Positions 15,860 to 25,122 of a stretch of 64,000 nucleotides of DNA are shown here, one piece after another. Numbering within the stretch: the first letter of the stretch is position 1; each line of letters begins with the position of its first letter. Below the pieces are notes generated by a model. The model saw only the letters and a program-made list of their open reading frames with translations, was not told the DNA's origin and did not search any database. The position numbers and the translations under genes were made by a program. The DNA is taken from contig JBNLDW010000015.1 of assembly GCA_050304615.1 (NCBI GenBank), positions 1 through 64,000 on the forward strand, given 5' to 3'. The stretch comes from CBFDBF01 sp050304615. GTDB lineage: Bacteria > Pseudomonadota > Gammaproteobacteria > Chromatiales > Chromatiaceae.

Positions 15860-16891
15860 TTAACCAAACTGCCGCAGAAACCGCAGGTCGTTCTCAAAGA
15901 AGAGCCGCAGGTCGTTGACGCCATAGCGCAACATGGCAAGCCGTTCTACTCCCATACCAAAGGCGTAACCGGTGTACTTTTCGCTATCGATTCCTACATG
16001 CCCAAATACCGCCGGATGGATCATGCCGCAGCCCAGCACCTCCAGCCAACCGGTCTTACTGCATACCCTGCAACCCTTGCCACCACACATAACACACTCT
16101 ATATCCGCCTCTGCCGACGGTTCGGTAAAGGGGAAATAGGACGGCCGAAAACGCATCTTGATATCACGTTCAAAAAAGTTTGAGAGGAAGTCATACAACA
16201 CCCCTTTTAGCTGGGCGAAGGATACATCCTCGTCCACCAGAAATCCCTCTACCTGGTGGAACATGGGGGTGTGGGTCAGATCTGAATCACAACGATATAC
16301 CCGACCCGGCGCAATGATCTTCAGCGGAGGCTTAGAGTTCTGCATCTCACGTATCTGCACTGGAGAGGTGTGCGTGCGTAACAGCAGGTGCGCATCAAAA
16401 TAGAAGGTGTCGTGCATCGCCCGTGCCGGATGGTGAGCCGGAATATTGAGCGCCTCAAAGTTATGGAAATCATCCTCTATCTCAGGCCCCTCTACCACCT
16501 TGAAGCCGACATGGGAGAATAGCTCTTCAATCCGCTCCAGGGTACGGGTTATAGGGTGCAACCCGCCTTGCCCCATGCCCCGCCCAGGCAAGGTGACATC
16601 AATACGCTCCGATACCAACCGCTCCTGCAGAGCTGCCTGTTCCAGCGCTGCCTTCCGCGTGCCTATAAGCTCTTCCAGCTCCTGCTTGGCCAAATTGATG
16701 GACTGCCCTGCTGCCGGACGCTCTTCTTTAGGCAGGCCGCCCAGTTGTTTAAGCTGCGCAGTCAGCAGCCCACTTTTGCCGAGGTAATGAACGCGCACCT
16801 CATCAAGAGCACGCATATCCGTTGCTCCATCAATCGCGCTTTGCGCCTCGCTGGTAAGTTTTTCGAGATCCAGAGTGGAGTCATCAGCCAT
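15860..16891 (-). CDS. pheS: Phenylalanyl-tRNA synthetase alpha subunit
   Basis: 343 residues. An N-terminal coiled coil (about residues 1-85) is followed by the class II catalytic core with HHPARAMHDTFYF (motif 2 region), LRTHTSPVQIREM, and the C-terminal motif 3 text GVERLAMLRYGV. Full length for the family. It pairs with PheT. A hairpin with a T-run at 17022-17056 lies between rplT and pheS, so pheST may have its own promoter or be partly uncoupled from the ribosomal genes upstream. Confidence 0.97.
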   Translation of the reverse strand: MADDSTLDLEKLTSEAQSAIDGATDMRALDEVRVHYLGKSGLLTAQLKQLGGLPKEERPAAGQSINLAKQELEELIGTRKAALEQAALQERLVSERIDVTLPGRGMGQGGLHPITRTLERIEELFSHVGFKVVEGPEIEDDFHNFEALNIPAHHPARAMHDTFYFDAHLLLRTHTSPVQIREMQNSKPPLKIIAPGRVYRCDSDLTHTPMFHQVEGFLVDEDVSFAQLKGVLYDFLSNFFERDIKMRFRPSYFPFTEPSAEADIECVMCGGKGCRVCSKTGWLEVLGCGMIHPAVFGHVGIDSEKYTGYAFGMGVERLAMLRYGVNDLRLFFENDLRFLRQFG

Positions 16892-16912
16892 CAGTTATTA
16901 TCTCAATGAAAT

Positions 16913-17020
16913 TAGAGCCGCAAATGAACGCCAATCACCGCAAAGTTACGCAAACCTACATCCCCTTATGTAAAAAATACATTGGCAAGTTTTTGCGGTT
17001 ATTTGCGTCTCTTTACGGCC
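16913..17020. repeat. Third unit of the GCAAATGAACGC-type repeat, upstream of pheS
   Basis: It begins AGCCGCAAATGAACGCCAAT and ends TTGCGGTTATTTGCGTCTC plus a short tail. The outer ends are complementary, giving a potential hairpin in the pheS 5' untranslated region. Confidence 0.75.
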
Positions 17021-17021
17021 C

Positions 17022-17056
17022 AAAAAACAGGGGGAAGGACCATTAGGCCTTCCCCC
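17022..17056 (-). terminator. Rho-independent terminator after rplT
   Basis: GGGGGAAGG (17030-17038) pairs with CCTTCCCCC (17048-17056). On the minus strand the hairpin is followed by TGTTTTTT. It probably ends the infC-rpmI-rplT transcript; partial read-through into pheST would be an attenuation point, but no Phe-rich leader peptide is seen. Confidence 0.88.
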
Positions 17057-17108
17057 TTGGTTATGTCATGTTGTTACCGGATCCAGGACCCGGTGGGATG
17101 ACAACTGT

Positions 17109-17468
17109 TTAGCTGGAGAGATTGGCCTTGGCCTGTTCCGCCAGAGCGGTAAAGGCTGGCTTATCAAAAATAGCCAAATCGGCCAGCATCTTGCGATCGA
17201 TCTCTACTCCGGCATTCTTCAATCCATTCATCATACGGCTATATGAGATACCGTTGTCTCTGGCGCCAGCATTGATACGTGCAATCCAGAGGGCGCGGAA
17301 CATACGCTTCTTCTGCCGCCGGTCACGATAGGCATACTGTCCGGCCTTGATAACTGCCTGCTTGGCAACACGGTAGACCTTACTCCTGGCACCGTAATAA
17401 CCCTTAGCTTCATCCAGCACCTTTTTGTGTTTGGCGCGTGCTGTAACACCACGTTTTACTCTTGGCAT
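17109..17468 (-). CDS. rplT: 50S ribosomal protein L20
   Basis: 119 residues, standard size. It begins MPRVKRGVTARAKHKKVLDEAKGYYG with the long basic N-terminal helix that enters the large subunit, and includes RALWIARINAGAR. L20 binds 23S rRNA early in assembly and in E. coli represses rpmI-rplT translation through an mRNA structure. It lies 15 bases downstream of rpmI. Confidence 0.98.
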   Translation of the reverse strand: MPRVKRGVTARAKHKKVLDEAKGYYGARSKVYRVAKQAVIKAGQYAYRDRRQKKRMFRALWIARINAGARDNGISYSRMMNGLKNAGVEIDRKMLADLAIFDKPAFTALAEQAKANLSS

Positions 17469-17483
17469 TGTTTAGTCTCCAGA

Positions 17484-17681
17484 TCAGGCGTAGGGCATCA
17501 TACGACGGGCGGCTGCCTCGTCGGACTTATGCACTTGCATAGGTGAACGCAATTGACGCTTACGCTTGGTACTCTTTTTAGTCAGAATATGACTACGGTG
17601 AGACTGGCCACGCTTGAACGACCCGGAAGCTTTTCGCTTGAACCGCTTAGCCGCGCCGCTATTTGTCTTGATTTTCGGCAT
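17484..17681 (-). CDS. rpmI: 50S ribosomal protein L35
   Basis: 65 residues, standard size, very basic: MPKIKTNSGAAKRFKRKASG with RSHILTKKSTKRKRQLR. It is in the usual order infC-rpmI-rplT, 36 bases after infC, and is expected to share the L20 autogenous control. Confidence 0.98.
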   Translation of the reverse strand: MPKIKTNSGAAKRFKRKASGSFKRGQSHRSHILTKKSTKRKRQLRSPMQVHKSDEAAARRMMPYA

Positions 17682-17717
17682 TTCATTTAACTCCGCATTC
17701 TCTTTTAGTTAATAGAT

Positions 17718-18236
17718 CTACTTTTTAGTGGGACCCAACACCATCACCATCTGCCGGCCTTCCATCTGGGGCTGCTGCTCTACCTGGGCGTACTCGGCCA
17801 AATCGGCCTCTACCCTTCGCAACATCTCCAGACCCAGCTCTCGGTGAGCATGTTCACGGCCACGGAACCGCATGGTTACCTTGGCCTTGTCCCCATCACT
17901 CAGGAAACGTATCAGGTTGCGTAGTTTTACCTGATAATCCCCCTCTTCCGTCCCTGGTCGAAATTTTACTTCTTTAACTTGAACCGTTCTCTGTTTCTTT
18001 TTGGCCGCCTGTTGCTGCTTCTTTTGTTCAAATACAAACTTGCCAAAATCCATGATTCGGCAGACTGGTGGCTCTGCATTAGGCTGAATCTCGACCAGAT
18101 CCATACCTGCCCCAGTGGCCGCACTCAGTGCCTCTTCTAATGAAACTATTCCAGCCTGCTCTCCATCTTGGTTGATCAGTCTGACCTCAATGGCGGTAAT
18201 TTCCCCATTAAGGCGATTCCTCTTCTTGCCAGCGAT
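17718..18236 (-). CDS. infC: Translation initiation factor IF-3
   Basis: About 172 residues. The start is placed at the AUC codon 18236-18234: GGAGG lies 8 bases before it, the product then reads (M)AGKKRNRLNGEITA, and the only upstream in-frame alternative is a TTG inside the ribosome site itself. Rare AUU/AUC starts are a known feature of infC and allow IF3 to repress its own translation. Conserved blocks include PPVCRIMDFGKF, VKEVKFRPGTEEGDYQVKLR and TMRFRGREHAH. Order thrS-infC-rpmI-rplT is standard. Confidence 0.96.
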   Translation of the reverse strand: MAGKKRNRLNGEITAIEVRLINQDGEQAGIVSLEEALSAATGAGMDLVEIQPNAEPPVCRIMDFGKFVFEQKKQQQAAKKKQRTVQVKEVKFRPGTEEGDYQVKLRNLIRFLSDGDKAKVTMRFRGREHAHRELGLEMLRRVEADLAEYAQVEQQPQMEGRQMVMVLGPTKK

Positions 18237-18287
18237 AACCGGTTCCTCCAAAAAAATTAAACCTGAATCTATAGATTCAGGTAAAAG

Positions 18288-20195
18288 CTAGCTATGGCTT
18301 GCCACCTCTGCATCCAGTCTGTTGCTAAGCTCCTCCAGCGTTATACTGCCGAGGTCCTCGCCACTGCGGGTGCGGACAGCCACACTACTGTTTTCCATCT
18401 CGCGATCGCCCACTACTAGCAAGTATGGAATACGTGCCAACGTGTGCTCGCGAATTTTAAAGCCGATCTTCTCATTTCTCAAGTCTGTTTTTACCCTAAA
18501 TCCCTGTTGTTGCAGAATTTCTGCCACTTTTTCCACATATTCGGCCTGTCTGTCGGTAATATTCAGCACAATCAGCTGAACTGGCGACAACCAGAGCGGC
18601 AAAACTCCGGCATACTGCTCGATCAAAATCCCGATAAAACGCTCGATTGAGCCCAGGATTGCCCGATGTAGCATCACCGGAACCTGCTTGCTGTTGTCCT
18701 CGGCTATATAGGTGGCATCAAGACGCTCAGGCATGGAGAAATCTAGCTGGATAGTACCCAGCTGCCAGACCCGGTTTAAACAGTCGCGCAGGGAGTATTC
18801 GATCTTGGGACCATAGAACGCGCCCTCCCCCGGTTGCAGCTCCCACTCCAACCCCTGTTCGTTGAGGGCATCTTCCAGGGCCTTCTCTGCCTTATCCCAG
18901 GTCTCGTCTGAGCCAACCCGTTTCTCCGGGCGGGTGGAGAGCTTTATCAGGACATCCTCAAAGCCGAAGTCTTTATACACCTCGAACAGCAGATCATTAA
19001 ATGCTATGACCTCAGAGAGAATCTGATCCTCGGTACAGAAGATATGGGCATCATCCTGCACAAAGTTACGCACCCGCATCAGGCCATGCAGGGTACCGGA
19101 TGGCTCATTACGATGGCAGGAGCCAAACTCTGCCATCCGCAACGGTAACTCACGATAGCTCTTGAGCCCATGGTTGTAGATCTGAATGTGGCCCGGGCAG
19201 TTCATCGGCTTGATGGCATACTCCCGGCTCTCTGACTGGGTGGAAAAAATCATATCGCCAAACTTGTCCCAGTGGCCTGACTTCTCCCACAGGGAGCGAT
19301 CCAAGATTGATGGGGTATGCACCTCCTGATATCCATGTTTGCGCAGCTTGTCCCGAATATACCCTGTGATGATCGTATAGATCTGCCACCCCTTGTCATG
19401 CCAGAAGACCATACCTGGCGCCTCATCTTGGGTGTGGAACAGATCCTGCGCCTTACCAATCTTGCGATGATCCCTCTTCTCCGCCTCTTCCAGCCGGTGC
19501 AGATAGTCCTTGAGTTCCTTTTTGTCCTTCCAGGCGGTGCCGTAGATGCGCTGTAGCATCTCGTTATCGGAGTTGCCACGCCAGTAGGCCCCTGCCAACT
19601 TCATCAGCTTAAATGATTTCAATCTGCCAGTAGATGGAACATGAGGGCCACGGCAGAGGTCGGTGAAGTCACCCTGCTGGTACAGGGAGAGCGTCTGATC
19701 GGCTGGGATATCCTCTATAATCTCCGCCTTGTACTCCTCCCCGATTCCACGAAAAAAGGCAACCGCGTCATCCCTGGACATGACCGAGCGCTTTAGCGGG
19801 ATATCGGCCTTTACCAGCTCCTTCATCTTCCCCTCTATCGCCTCAAGATCCTCTGGGGTGAAGGGACGCTCGTATGAAAAATCGTAATAGAAGCCATCCT
19901 CAATGGTGGGCCCAATAGTCACCTGGGCCTGCGGAAAAAGCTCCTTAACCGCCTGCGCCATCAGATGCGCGGTGGAGTGGCGGATCACATCCAGCCCCTC
20001 GGTATCACGCTCGGTAATAATGGCCAGTTCGGCATCCTGTTCGATCAGATGCGATGTATCGACCAACACCCCGTCAACACGGCCAGCCAGGGCAGCCTTG
20101 GCCAGACCAGGGCCAATATCGGCTGCTACATCATGGACAGAAACTGGGTGATCGAAACTACGCTGAGAGCTATCTGGAAGGGTTATAACTGGCAT
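18288..20195 (-). CDS. thrS: Threonyl-tRNA synthetase
   Basis: 635 residues, full length. In order: TGS domain (about 1-62), editing/SAD domain with HSTAHLMAQAV, class II catalytic core with MNCPGHIQIYNH (zinc Cys), FGSCHRNEPSGTLHGLMRVR and a C-terminal anticodon-binding domain with VVGDREMENSSVAVR. In E. coli it binds an operator in its own leader mRNA. The 67-base leader up to the tRNA-Val gene is short here. infC follows after 51 bases. Confidence 0.98.
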   Translation of the reverse strand: MPVITLPDSSQRSFDHPVSVHDVAADIGPGLAKAALAGRVDGVLVDTSHLIEQDAELAIITERDTEGLDVIRHSTAHLMAQAVKELFPQAQVTIGPTIEDGFYYDFSYERPFTPEDLEAIEGKMKELVKADIPLKRSVMSRDDAVAFFRGIGEEYKAEIIEDIPADQTLSLYQQGDFTDLCRGPHVPSTGRLKSFKLMKLAGAYWRGNSDNEMLQRIYGTAWKDKKELKDYLHRLEEAEKRDHRKIGKAQDLFHTQDEAPGMVFWHDKGWQIYTIITGYIRDKLRKHGYQEVHTPSILDRSLWEKSGHWDKFGDMIFSTQSESREYAIKPMNCPGHIQIYNHGLKSYRELPLRMAEFGSCHRNEPSGTLHGLMRVRNFVQDDAHIFCTEDQILSEVIAFNDLLFEVYKDFGFEDVLIKLSTRPEKRVGSDETWDKAEKALEDALNEQGLEWELQPGEGAFYGPKIEYSLRDCLNRVWQLGTIQLDFSMPERLDATYIAEDNSKQVPVMLHRAILGSIERFIGILIEQYAGVLPLWLSPVQLIVLNITDRQAEYVEKVAEILQQQGFRVKTDLRNEKIGFKIREHTLARIPYLLVVGDREMENSSVAVRTRSGEDLGSITLEELSNRLDAEVASHS

Positions 20196-20262
20196 TACAA
20201 TAGTCCTATTTCAGTGGTGGCCCATACGAGAGGCCACTTGATGGTAACCGACTCTAAAAAAT

Positions 20263-20339
20263 TGGTAGGGGCGGGCGGATTCGAACCGCCGACCTCCACG
20301 ATGTCAACGTGGCGCTCTAACCAACTGAGCTACGCTCCT
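20263..20339 (-). tRNA. tRNA-Val(GAC)
   Basis: Acceptor AGGAGCG and CGCCCCT pair with one A-C mismatch. The D arm has GCTC...GAGC, the anticodon stem is CCACG/CGTGG with loop TTGACAT (anticodon GAC), and the T arm is GGCGG/CCGCC with TTCGAAT. CCA is encoded. 77 bases, just upstream of thrS on the same strand. Confidence 0.93.
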
Positions 20340-20577
20340 ATAGAGAGCGCGAATAATACCGGTTTACCCCGGTTTATTGCAAGACGCTTAGCGAATAGAT
20401 TCTGCTGACTTCCGCAATACCTTGCGCCATTACCCCGCAGCTAACCGATATAGTGGTGACCGCATGGCCCAAATCACGATTCATTGGGCATGAAATGTGT
20501 ATAATCAAAGACAGCATAAACCTCACTGTATGGGTGTTTTTCTTCATACTTTGAATAAATCTTTCTGGAGACGATTC

Positions 20578-21318
20578 ATGATGAAACACTCGACCAGTGG
20601 CATTCTAGGTTTTACCTTATGGCTACTTCTATCTAACGCCCAGGCATACACACTCGAGGGCGGAGGGATTAAATGGGGTGATCCAACACTAGGCACCGGT
20701 GCCTCTATCAGCTGGAGCCTGATTGACGCAACGGTTGACTGCAGCCTCAGCTTGGGCACAGATTGCGAACAGACAACGGTTAAACCCCTCTCCGCTTACC
20801 TGGCGACCGGCTTTGAAAACGAGATCAGGAGGGCCTTTGATACATGGGCAAGTGTGGCCGATCTCACTTTCACTGAGATAACCGACGGTGGTGGTATATT
20901 TGGTGAGGACTTTGTTGCTGATATCCGCTTTGGGAGCATGCTTATCGATGGGGCGGGTGATACTAATGGCAATGTCCTTGGCTATGCCTACTATCCATAT
21001 TCCATACTCTATAGTCCCGTGGCTGGAGATATAATTCTGGACAGCCACGACTTAGGAAGTTTCGACCTGTTCTCCCTGGTACTACACGAGCTGGGACATT
21101 CGCTCGGCCTCGGACATAATGAAGACCTTGAGGATGCAGTTATGTATCCCAATTATTCCTTCACAACCGGGCTACACCAGGATGATATCGATGGCATACA
21201 GGCACTCTATGGTCCTAGTGTTGCTACGGTACCGCTTCCTGCGGCCGTCTGGCTGATGCTATCTGGCCTTGGACTCATCTCTTTTACCTCCAGGCGGGGC
21301 AACGGCAAGACCGCCTGA
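20578..21318 (+). CDS. Matrixin-like zinc metalloprotease with VPLPA-CTERM sorting signal
   Basis: About 246 residues from the ATG at 20578 (GGAG 7 bases before it). A Sec signal peptide (GILGFTLWLLLSNAQA) leads into a peptidase domain with HELGHSLGLGH (HExxHxxGxxH zinc site) and the Met-turn region AVMYPNY; it fits M10-type matrixins. The C-terminus reads VPLPAAVWLMLSGLGLISF then RR, that is motif, transmembrane helix and basic tail. This is the VPLPA-type PEP-CTERM signal, which is processed by an exosortase and linked to exopolysaccharide-bound protein export. No exosortase is in this window. Confidence 0.9.
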   Translation: MMKHSTSGILGFTLWLLLSNAQAYTLEGGGIKWGDPTLGTGASISWSLIDATVDCSLSLGTDCEQTTVKPLSAYLATGFENEIRRAFDTWASVADLTFTEITDGGGIFGEDFVADIRFGSMLIDGAGDTNGNVLGYAYYPYSILYSPVAGDIILDSHDLGSFDLFSLVLHELGHSLGLGHNEDLEDAVMYPNYSFTTGLHQDDIDGIQALYGPSVATVPLPAAVWLMLSGLGLISFTSRRGNGKTA

Positions 21319-21378
21319 GAAGATCTGCCACAGGGCTCTCATGGGTGTCAGACATCCATGAGCCCAACGTCTCAGTAG

Positions 21379-21738
21379 TTATCTCTCTTTCAACAGCTCC
21401 TTCAGGTCAGCAAATGGCCTGGAGGTGGTGGTGGTCTGCTCTTCGCCGCCGGTCGTACTGCCACCACGGGCAACCTCTTCCTCATAGCGGGAGTGTTCGT
21501 TGTCGTGGCAGTAGAGGCATAGCAGCTCCCAGTTACTACCGTTGGGTGGATTGTTGTCGTGGTCGTGATCCTTGTGGTGAACCGTTAGCTCCCGTAGATT
21601 TTGCTGATTAAACTCTCTGCTACAACGGCCACAGATCCATGGGAACAGCTTAAGTGCCTGCTCGCGGTAGCCCTTCCCCCGCTCCTCTCTGTTCTTCCTG
21701 GCCTCTGCAACTATACGATCGAGTTTTTCACTGTCCAT
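21379..21738 (-). CDS. YajD-like HNH nuclease-family protein
   Basis: 119 residues. The HNH fold is visible: CGRCSREF as the first zinc Cys pair, LTVHHKDHDHDNNPPNGSNW as the HH...N core and LLCLYCHDNEH as the second Cys pair plus final His. This matches the YajD family of stand-alone HNH proteins, whose substrate is unknown. It is downstream of uvrB on the same strand with 45 bases between, but a joint DNA repair role is only suggested by position. The C-terminal tail is low-complexity (Gly/Thr). Confidence 0.88.
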   Translation of the reverse strand: MDSEKLDRIVAEARKNREERGKGYREQALKLFPWICGRCSREFNQQNLRELTVHHKDHDHDNNPPNGSNWELLCLYCHDNEHSRYEEEVARGGSTTGGEEQTTTTSRPFADLKELLKER

Positions 21739-21783
21739 ATATCCGATCCCCCATCTGCAAAAAGCACCTCTGTAAGGTTGCGC

Positions 21784-23790
21784 TCATGCCGGCACCCCCA
21801 TATCTCGTAGCGCCTTGAGCTGATCCCGCACCCTGGCCGCGTCCTCGAACTCCAGATCCCTGGCATGCTGGTACATCTGCTTCTCCATCTGCTCTATCTT
21901 CTTCGCCATCTGACGCGGCGACAGGGCACTATATTCTGCCTGAATCTCGGCCACTTTGGCATACTCTCTGGCCGCCATGGGCGCACCTGGGCGGGCCCCT
22001 TCCATTATATCTGCTACCGTCTTGAGGATGGTCTTAGGGGTGATGTTATGCTCCTTATTGTAAGCAATCTGTTTGTTGCGCCGCCGTTCGGTCTCGTCGA
22101 TGGCGCGCTGCATAGAGCCGGTTATCTTGTTGGCATAGAGTATCGCCCTGCCATTGAGATTGCGTGCCGCCCGGCCCATGGTCTGGATAAGGGCCCCCTC
22201 GGAACGAAGAAAACCCTCCTTATCGGCGTCTAGTACGGCCACCAGCGCCACCTCAGGCATATCCAGCCCCTCCCGTAGCAGGTTGATACCAACCAGCACA
22301 TCAAACTCCCCCAGGCGCAGGTCACGGATGATCTCAACCCGCTCAACCGTCTCGATATCAGAGTGAAGGTAGCGCACCCGTATGCCATTATCATGCAGGT
22401 AGTCGGTAAGATCCTCCGCCATGCGCTTGGTCAGGGTGGTAACCAGCACCCTGTCGCCCTGGCTGGCAGTGAGGTTGATCTCAGAGAGCAGATCATCCAC
22501 CTGACTATCCGCCGATCTTATCTCCACCTCTGGATCCACCAGCCCGGTGGGACGTACCACCTGCTCCACCACCGCACCAGAGCGGTTCAGCTCATACTCT
22601 CTGGGGGTGGCAGATACATAGATGACCTGGGTCGCCCTGGCCTCAAACTCATCAAACCGCAGGGGTCGATTATCCAGGGCCGAGGGGAGCCGAAAGCCGT
22701 ACTCCACCAGTGTCTCCTTGCGCGAGCGGTCGCCCTTATACATCCCGCCCAGTTGAGGAATAGTTACATGGCTCTCATCCACCACGAGCAGGGCATTGTC
22801 CGGCAGATAGTCGAGCATGGTGGGAGGCGCTTCGCCCGCCTGGCGGTCGGAGAGGTAGCGCGAGTAGTTCTCGATCCCCGAGCAGTAACCGAGCTCCATG
22901 ATCATCTCAATATCATATCTGGTACGCTGCTCCAGCCGCTGCGCCTCAACCAGTTTGTCGTTATCCCGCAGATATCCAAGCCGCTCTTGCAGCTCCTGTT
23001 TAATCTTCTCTACCGCCGCTAGCAGCGTCTCGCGTGGTGTTACATAGTGCGACTTGGGATAGATGGTAAAACGGGGCACCTGACGTATCACCTCGCCGGT
23101 TAGCGGATCAAATAGCGACAGCTTCTCCACCTCACCATCGAACAGCTCAATCCGTATCGCATCCTGATCCGATTCTGCCGGGTGAACATCGATAACCTCA
23201 CCCCTTACCCGATAGGTGGCACGCTTGAGCTCCACCTCATTGCGGGTGTACTGCAACTCGGCCAGACGGCGCAGTATCGTACGTTGATCTATATGGTCAC
23301 CCCGGACTACATGCAACACCATACTAAGATATTGGCGGGGATCACCCAGGCCATATATGCAGGATACAGTCCCTACAATAATGGTGTCTGGCCGTTCCAG
23401 CAGTGCCTTGGTGGCCGACAGGCGCATCTGTTCGATATGCTCATTGATCGAGGCATCCTTATCGATAAAGGTATCAGAAGATGGGACATACGCCTCTGGC
23501 TGATAGTAGTCATAGTAGGAGACGAAATACTCCACCGCACTATCGGGGAAAAAATCTCGCATCTCGCTATAGAGCTGTGCCGCCAGAGTCTTATTGTGCG
23601 CCAGGATCAGGGTGGGACGCTGTGTCTGCTGGATCACATTGGCGATGGTAAATGTCTTGCCGGAACCGGTGACTCCAAGCAGCGTCATCCCGGCCTCGCC
23701 ATCGTTCAATCCGTCGACCAGGTCACGGATTGCCTCAGGTTGATCACCAGCTGGGGCAAAATCGGATATTAATTGAAACTCTTTTGGCAT
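21784..23790 (-). CDS. uvrB: Excinuclease ABC subunit B
   Basis: 668 residues, full length. Helicase motifs: Walker A GVTGSGKT (about residue 40), the beta-hairpin Tyr region YYDYYQPEAYVP, VVDESHVTIPQ (DEAD-like), SATPREYE, and QTMGRAARN as motif VI. The C-terminal UVR domain that meets UvrC is visible as MEKQMYQHARDLEFEDAARVRD. It verifies DNA damage after UvrA loading in nucleotide excision repair. A separate promoter is likely as the upstream gene is divergent. Confidence 0.98.
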   Translation of the reverse strand: MPKEFQLISDFAPAGDQPEAIRDLVDGLNDGEAGMTLLGVTGSGKTFTIANVIQQTQRPTLILAHNKTLAAQLYSEMRDFFPDSAVEYFVSYYDYYQPEAYVPSSDTFIDKDASINEHIEQMRLSATKALLERPDTIIVGTVSCIYGLGDPRQYLSMVLHVVRGDHIDQRTILRRLAELQYTRNEVELKRATYRVRGEVIDVHPAESDQDAIRIELFDGEVEKLSLFDPLTGEVIRQVPRFTIYPKSHYVTPRETLLAAVEKIKQELQERLGYLRDNDKLVEAQRLEQRTRYDIEMIMELGYCSGIENYSRYLSDRQAGEAPPTMLDYLPDNALLVVDESHVTIPQLGGMYKGDRSRKETLVEYGFRLPSALDNRPLRFDEFEARATQVIYVSATPREYELNRSGAVVEQVVRPTGLVDPEVEIRSADSQVDDLLSEINLTASQGDRVLVTTLTKRMAEDLTDYLHDNGIRVRYLHSDIETVERVEIIRDLRLGEFDVLVGINLLREGLDMPEVALVAVLDADKEGFLRSEGALIQTMGRAARNLNGRAILYANKITGSMQRAIDETERRRNKQIAYNKEHNITPKTILKTVADIMEGARPGAPMAAREYAKVAEIQAEYSALSPRQMAKKIEQMEKQMYQHARDLEFEDAARVRDQLKALRDMGVPA

Positions 23791-23881
23791 AATGGTATCT
23801 ATGCTAACCAGCAGTGTTATATATAAATGTAACCAGTAGATCTTGGCTAGAACCTCCTATTATAACTTTGGATGGATTTTT

Positions 23882-25069
23882 ATGAGCATTAAACTTTCAG
23901 CCCGTGTACAAGCGGTTAAACCCTCTCTCACCCTAGCAATAACCGCACGCGCCAAAGAGATGCGCGCCGCCGGTAAGGATATCATCGGCCTGGGTGCCGG
24001 TGAGCCGGATTTTGATACCCCAGAGCATATCAAGCAGGCCGCAATAAAGGCGATCAATGATGGTTTTACCAAGTACACCCCGGTAGATGGCACTGTCGAG
24101 CTGAAACAGGCGGTTATAGAGAAGTTCAAGCGTGACAACGGCCTGGAGTATGAGATGGATCAGATCCTGGTCTCTTGTGGCGGCAAACAGAGCTTCTACA
24201 ACCTGGCCCAGGCGATCCTTGATCCGGGTGATGAGGTGGTAATCCCAACCCCCTACTGGGTCTCCTATCCAGACATGGCGATCCTGGCAGGTGGATTGCC
24301 TTCATTCATTCAGGCTGGGGCTGATCAGAATTTCAAGATCACCCCCAATCAGCTGCGCTCAGCCATGACCGACAAGACCCGCCTGATGGTTATCAATAGC
24401 CCATCCAACCCCACCGGCATGACCTACTCAAAGGACGAGCTGGCAGAGCTGGGGAAGGTGCTGCTGGAGTTTCCTAAGGTGGTGGTTGCCACCGATGATA
24501 TGTATGAACATATCCTCTGGAGTGATGAACCGTTCGCCAATATCCTCAACGCTTGTCCCGAGCTGGCCGATCGCTGCGTGGTGCTAAACGGGGTATCCAA
24601 GGCCTACTCCATGACCGGCTGGCGCATTGGTTATGCCGGCGGCCCTGCAAATATCATCAAGGCGATGAAGAAGATCCAGTCCCAAAGCACCTCCAACCCA
24701 ACCTCTATATCCCAGGTGGCAGCCCAGGTGGCACTGGAGGGGCCCCAGGAGTGTATCAGTGAGATGCTGGTCCATTTCAAGCAGCGTCACGACTATGTGG
24801 TAGAGCGGCTGAACACCATGCCGGGGGTGGAGTGTCTACCTACAAATGGCACCTTCTACTGCTTCCCCAACGTGGCTAAGGCGATAGAGTGCATAGATGG
24901 CATCAACAACGACCTAGAACTGGCAGAGCACCTGATTGAACAGGCCGGGGTAGCGGTGGTTCCAGGCACCGCCTTTGGTCTGGGCGGACATATCCGCCTC
25001 TCCATCGCCACCAGCATGGAGAACCTGACAAACGCCCTCGATCGTCTAGAGAAGGTATTTGCGGCCTGA
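23882..25069 (+). CDS. Class I aminotransferase, aspartate aminotransferase type
   Basis: 395 residues from the ATG at 23882; the product then starts MSIKLSARVQAVKPSLTLAI, matching the family. PLP-binding features: GAGEPDFDTP near the N-terminus, NSPSNPTGM, and the lysine site NGVSKAYSMTGWRIGYAGGP. This is the Ib-subgroup aspartate aminotransferase pattern (aspartate plus 2-oxoglutarate to oxaloacetate plus glutamate), which may also act on prephenate in some bacteria. It stands alone and divergent from uvrB. Start and function are well supported; substrate range is less sure. Confidence 0.93.
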   Translation: MSIKLSARVQAVKPSLTLAITARAKEMRAAGKDIIGLGAGEPDFDTPEHIKQAAIKAINDGFTKYTPVDGTVELKQAVIEKFKRDNGLEYEMDQILVSCGGKQSFYNLAQAILDPGDEVVIPTPYWVSYPDMAILAGGLPSFIQAGADQNFKITPNQLRSAMTDKTRLMVINSPSNPTGMTYSKDELAELGKVLLEFPKVVVATDDMYEHILWSDEPFANILNACPELADRCVVLNGVSKAYSMTGWRIGYAGGPANIIKAMKKIQSQSTSNPTSISQVAAQVALEGPQECISEMLVHFKQRHDYVVERLNTMPGVECLPTNGTFYCFPNVAKAIECIDGINNDLELAEHLIEQAGVAVVPGTAFGLGGHIRLSIATSMENLTNALDRLEKVFAA

Positions 25070-25122
25070 TCGGTTGTCCTATTGACCAAACCGGGGTAGA
25101 CCATTATCATACGCCGCTTCCT

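Noticed and set aside
16892..17108. Phe-codon attenuator for pheST
   Set aside because: A terminator hairpin is present, but no short leader frame rich in Phe codons is seen before it.
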